NCBI RefSeq assembly: GCF_902168435.1
Contig: NZ_LR656168.1
Coordinates: 1-64,000 of the forward strand
Source of the DNA: Bacillus marasmi
Lineage (GTDB): Bacteria > Bacillota > Bacilli > Bacillales > Cytobacillaceae
Direction of reading: 5' to 3'
DNA length: 64,000 nucleotides
Made by a program: the position numbers and the translations under genes. Of this stretch, positions 62,612-64,000 are shown piece by piece. The notes beneath the pieces are model-generated. The model had not been told where the DNA came from. It saw nothing but the letters and a program-made list of their open reading frames with translations, and made no database searches. How positions within the stretch are numbered: the first letter of the stretch is position 1; the number at the start of each line of letters is the position of its first letter.

Positions 62612-62802
62612 TTCAGACATTATTAACCTCATAAGCATAGTAACAACATAATTATTCTGAATTTTTAATTTATTACTCTGATCCTAGTACCTTTTCCCTA
62701 CTTTTTTATGTATAATAAAATTATCAAATAGATCATTTTCAAACTCCTCCACATAATTCCTCACCACTTTCTGTCAAATCTTTTCAGAAAGGAGGTTACA
62801 TT

Positions 62803-63546
62803 ATGCATTCAACCCGTCCGCTCGTACATGTATTTGGATTGACTTTCGACCTATCAATCATTCTTACTAGTACAGTCGCAGCACTTATCGTGCTCATTTT
62901 CGTATACGCCTGCACAAGAAATATTACCAACAAAAAACCTGGAAAAATGCAAAATATCATAGAATGGATCATTAATTTTGTTCAGGATATTATGATGAAC
63001 TCCATTGGCAGTAAAGACAATTTCTTTATTTTAGCAGCCGGAGTTGGATTAATCCTTTATTTAATGATTGCCAACATTATGGGTATTCCATTTGCTGTTT
63101 TGATTGGTGAAGATCATACTTCTTGGTGGAAATCCCCTACAGCTGATGCGCACGTAACACTCACCTTAGCAATCATGATGATTGTTTACACCCACTTTAT
63201 CGATATTCGCTTAAATGGATTCAAACATTATATTAAAGGGTTCTTTAGGCCGTTTAAAGCACTCTTTATCATCAATATTTTGGAGCAATTTGCTACCACA
63301 CTGACACTAGGACTTCGGCTGTTCGGTAACATCTATGCTGGAGAAGTGATGCTTGCCATCCTTGCAGGAGCCGTTACTAACGGCTTTGACTCGGGCTGGT
63401 TAACCGGGATAGGCGCTGGGTTATTAACTGCGTTTCCAATGATTATTTGGCAAGCTTTCTGTTTATTTATCGGTGCAATCCAAGCATACATTTTTGTCAC
63501 ACTTTTCATGGTTTATATTGGTCAAAGATTAAACGAATCGGGTTAA
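62803..63546 (+). CDS. atpB: F-type ATP synthase subunit a
   Basis: The 247-aa protein has five to six membrane segments. The essential arginine is in LTLGLRLFGNIYAGEVML (about residue 173), and QAFCLFIGAIQAYIFVTLFMVYIGQR closes the proton channel half. AGAAAGGAGG precedes the ATG. The next gene encodes subunit b, beginning within 14 bp. No atpI lies upstream and no atpE (c subunit) follows directly, unlike standard Bacillus atp operons (I-B-E-F-H-A-G-D-C). It may belong to a second or rearranged ATP synthase cluster. Confidence 0.88.
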   Translation: MHSTRPLVHVFGLTFDLSIILTSTVAALIVLIFVYACTRNITNKKPGKMQNIIEWIINFVQDIMMNSIGSKDNFFILAAGVGLILYLMIANIMGIPFAVLIGEDHTSWWKSPTADAHVTLTLAIMMIVYTHFIDIRLNGFKHYIKGFFRPFKALFIINILEQFATTLTLGLRLFGNIYAGEVMLAILAGAVTNGFDSGWLTGIGAGLLTAFPMIIWQAFCLFIGAIQAYIFVTLFMVYIGQRLNESG

Positions 63547-63559
63547 GGGGGTGTTATTA

Positions 63560-63946
63560 ATGGGGGATTTTGAAATCTTTGGAATGCCCGTCTCGTTGGG
63601 TACAATGATTTATCAAGCTATATTATTTACGGTGCTCATTTTTATTTTAAAAAACAAACTACTCAATAAAGTGGTCGAAGCGATGGAAAAGCGACGTGAC
63701 ACCATCGAAAATGAACTGAACCTTGCCGAAACATATAAATTGGAAGCAGAAGCGAATATGATGAGACAACGTGAGTTAACGGAACAGGCAACCCATGAAG
63801 CTCGAAAAACTATTGCCGCAGGTCGTGCCGAAGCAACTAGTATTGTAAAAGAAGCAAGGAAAGAGGCTTTAATGATTCGCACACAAGCATTCAATGATGG
63901 TCACCCTAAGAAGAAGAAGACGGTGCAAGGGGTGCGTGGTGCCTAA
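63560..63946 (+). CDS. atpF: ATP synthase subunit b-like, short
   Basis: The 128-aa protein has one N-terminal membrane helix (MIYQAILFTVLIFILKN, about 15-31) and a charged helical stalk (VVEAMEKRRDTIENELNLAETYKLEAEANM ... RAEATSIVKEARKEALMIR), as in subunit b. Normal subunit b is about 160-175 residues. Here the stalk stops after IRTQAF and a basic unrelated tail follows (HPKKKKTVQGVRGA), so the delta-binding C-terminus is missing. The start is ATG 63,560 behind GGGGGTG. Its stop overlaps the ATG of the next frame (TAATG). Confidence 0.75.
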   Translation: MGDFEIFGMPVSLGTMIYQAILFTVLIFILKNKLLNKVVEAMEKRRDTIENELNLAETYKLEAEANMMRQRELTEQATHEARKTIAAGRAEATSIVKEARKEALMIRTQAFNDGHPKKKKTVQGVRGA

Positions 63947-64000
63947 TGAAATATGTATTCATTAAGGAACTCGGTAAAGTCGTTGAGAAGATTGATCTTG
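63946..64000 (+). CDS. Start of a further gene of the atp-like cluster (cut by window end)
   Basis: ATG 63,946 overlaps the stop of the short atpF and opens a frame of 18 codons to the window edge (MKYVFIKELGKVVEKIDL). It does not look like the start of AtpE or AtpH. No function can be assigned from so few residues. Confidence 0.4.
   Translation, partial: MKYVFIKELGKVVEKIDL

Overview
The window reads as the chromosome of a low-GC, spore-former-type Firmicute of the family Bacillaceae. The evidence is AGGAGG-type ribosome sites, a SigW promoter in front of yuaF-floT, an S-box leader, a guanidine-I leader and a yybP-ykoY leader, a KinB-like kinase, PssA, YugI, YkkCD-type SMR pairs, and intrinsic terminators everywhere. 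Anaerobic ribonucleotide reductase, a hemerythrin/DUF438 protein and a possible Fnr site suggest a facultative anaerobe. I cannot name the species.

Bases 1 to about 10,960 are an AT-rich mobile element of the Tn554 or multi-recombinase type. Four overlapping minus-strand genes (three tyrosine-recombinase-like proteins of 408, 819 and 544 aa and a coiled-coil protein of 204 aa) lie beside its right end. That end falls inside floT, which is cut after codon 94. The far half of floT is not in the window, so the left end lies outside it. The cargo includes a TIR-like protein with a four-helix membrane partner, which is a plausible two-gene defence module, and an unknown 576-aa membrane protein.

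Bases 11,000-14,400 hold yuaF behind a textbook SigW promoter, an HTH regulator with an alpha/beta hydrolase, and two small HesB/IscA-like genes. Both HesB-like genes have an in-frame TGA at the same residue (32), where relatives have the first conserved cysteine, and a hairpin follows the TGA. I read both as selenoproteins. This is the most notable result in the window.

Bases 14,500-47,800 are ordinary chromosome: purine permease, PanF/YhdT, stress and modification proteins, SAM-riboswitch-controlled MetT, an MMPL exporter with a TetR regulator, PssA, an amino-acid permease, a P-type ATPase under a manganese riboswitch, a DUF438/hemerythrin protein, an ABC-2 exporter with a TetR regulator and two operators, anaerobic NrdDG, and a guanidine-controlled SMR pair. 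Seven copies of a long perfect or near-perfect palindrome centred on GGGGGAC-N-GTCCCCC sit at gene 3' ends between 11,978 and 47,769.

Bases 47,800-64,000 contain an array of nine TGCTC motifs spaced 20-21 bp, a KinB-like kinase, a 2,740-aa cyclic beta-1,2-glucan synthase, a sugar-binding lipoprotein overlapping a GGDEF-EAL receptor gene, an ASCH protein, and the start of an unusual ATP synthase-like cluster in which atpB is followed directly by a short atpF with no atpE between them.
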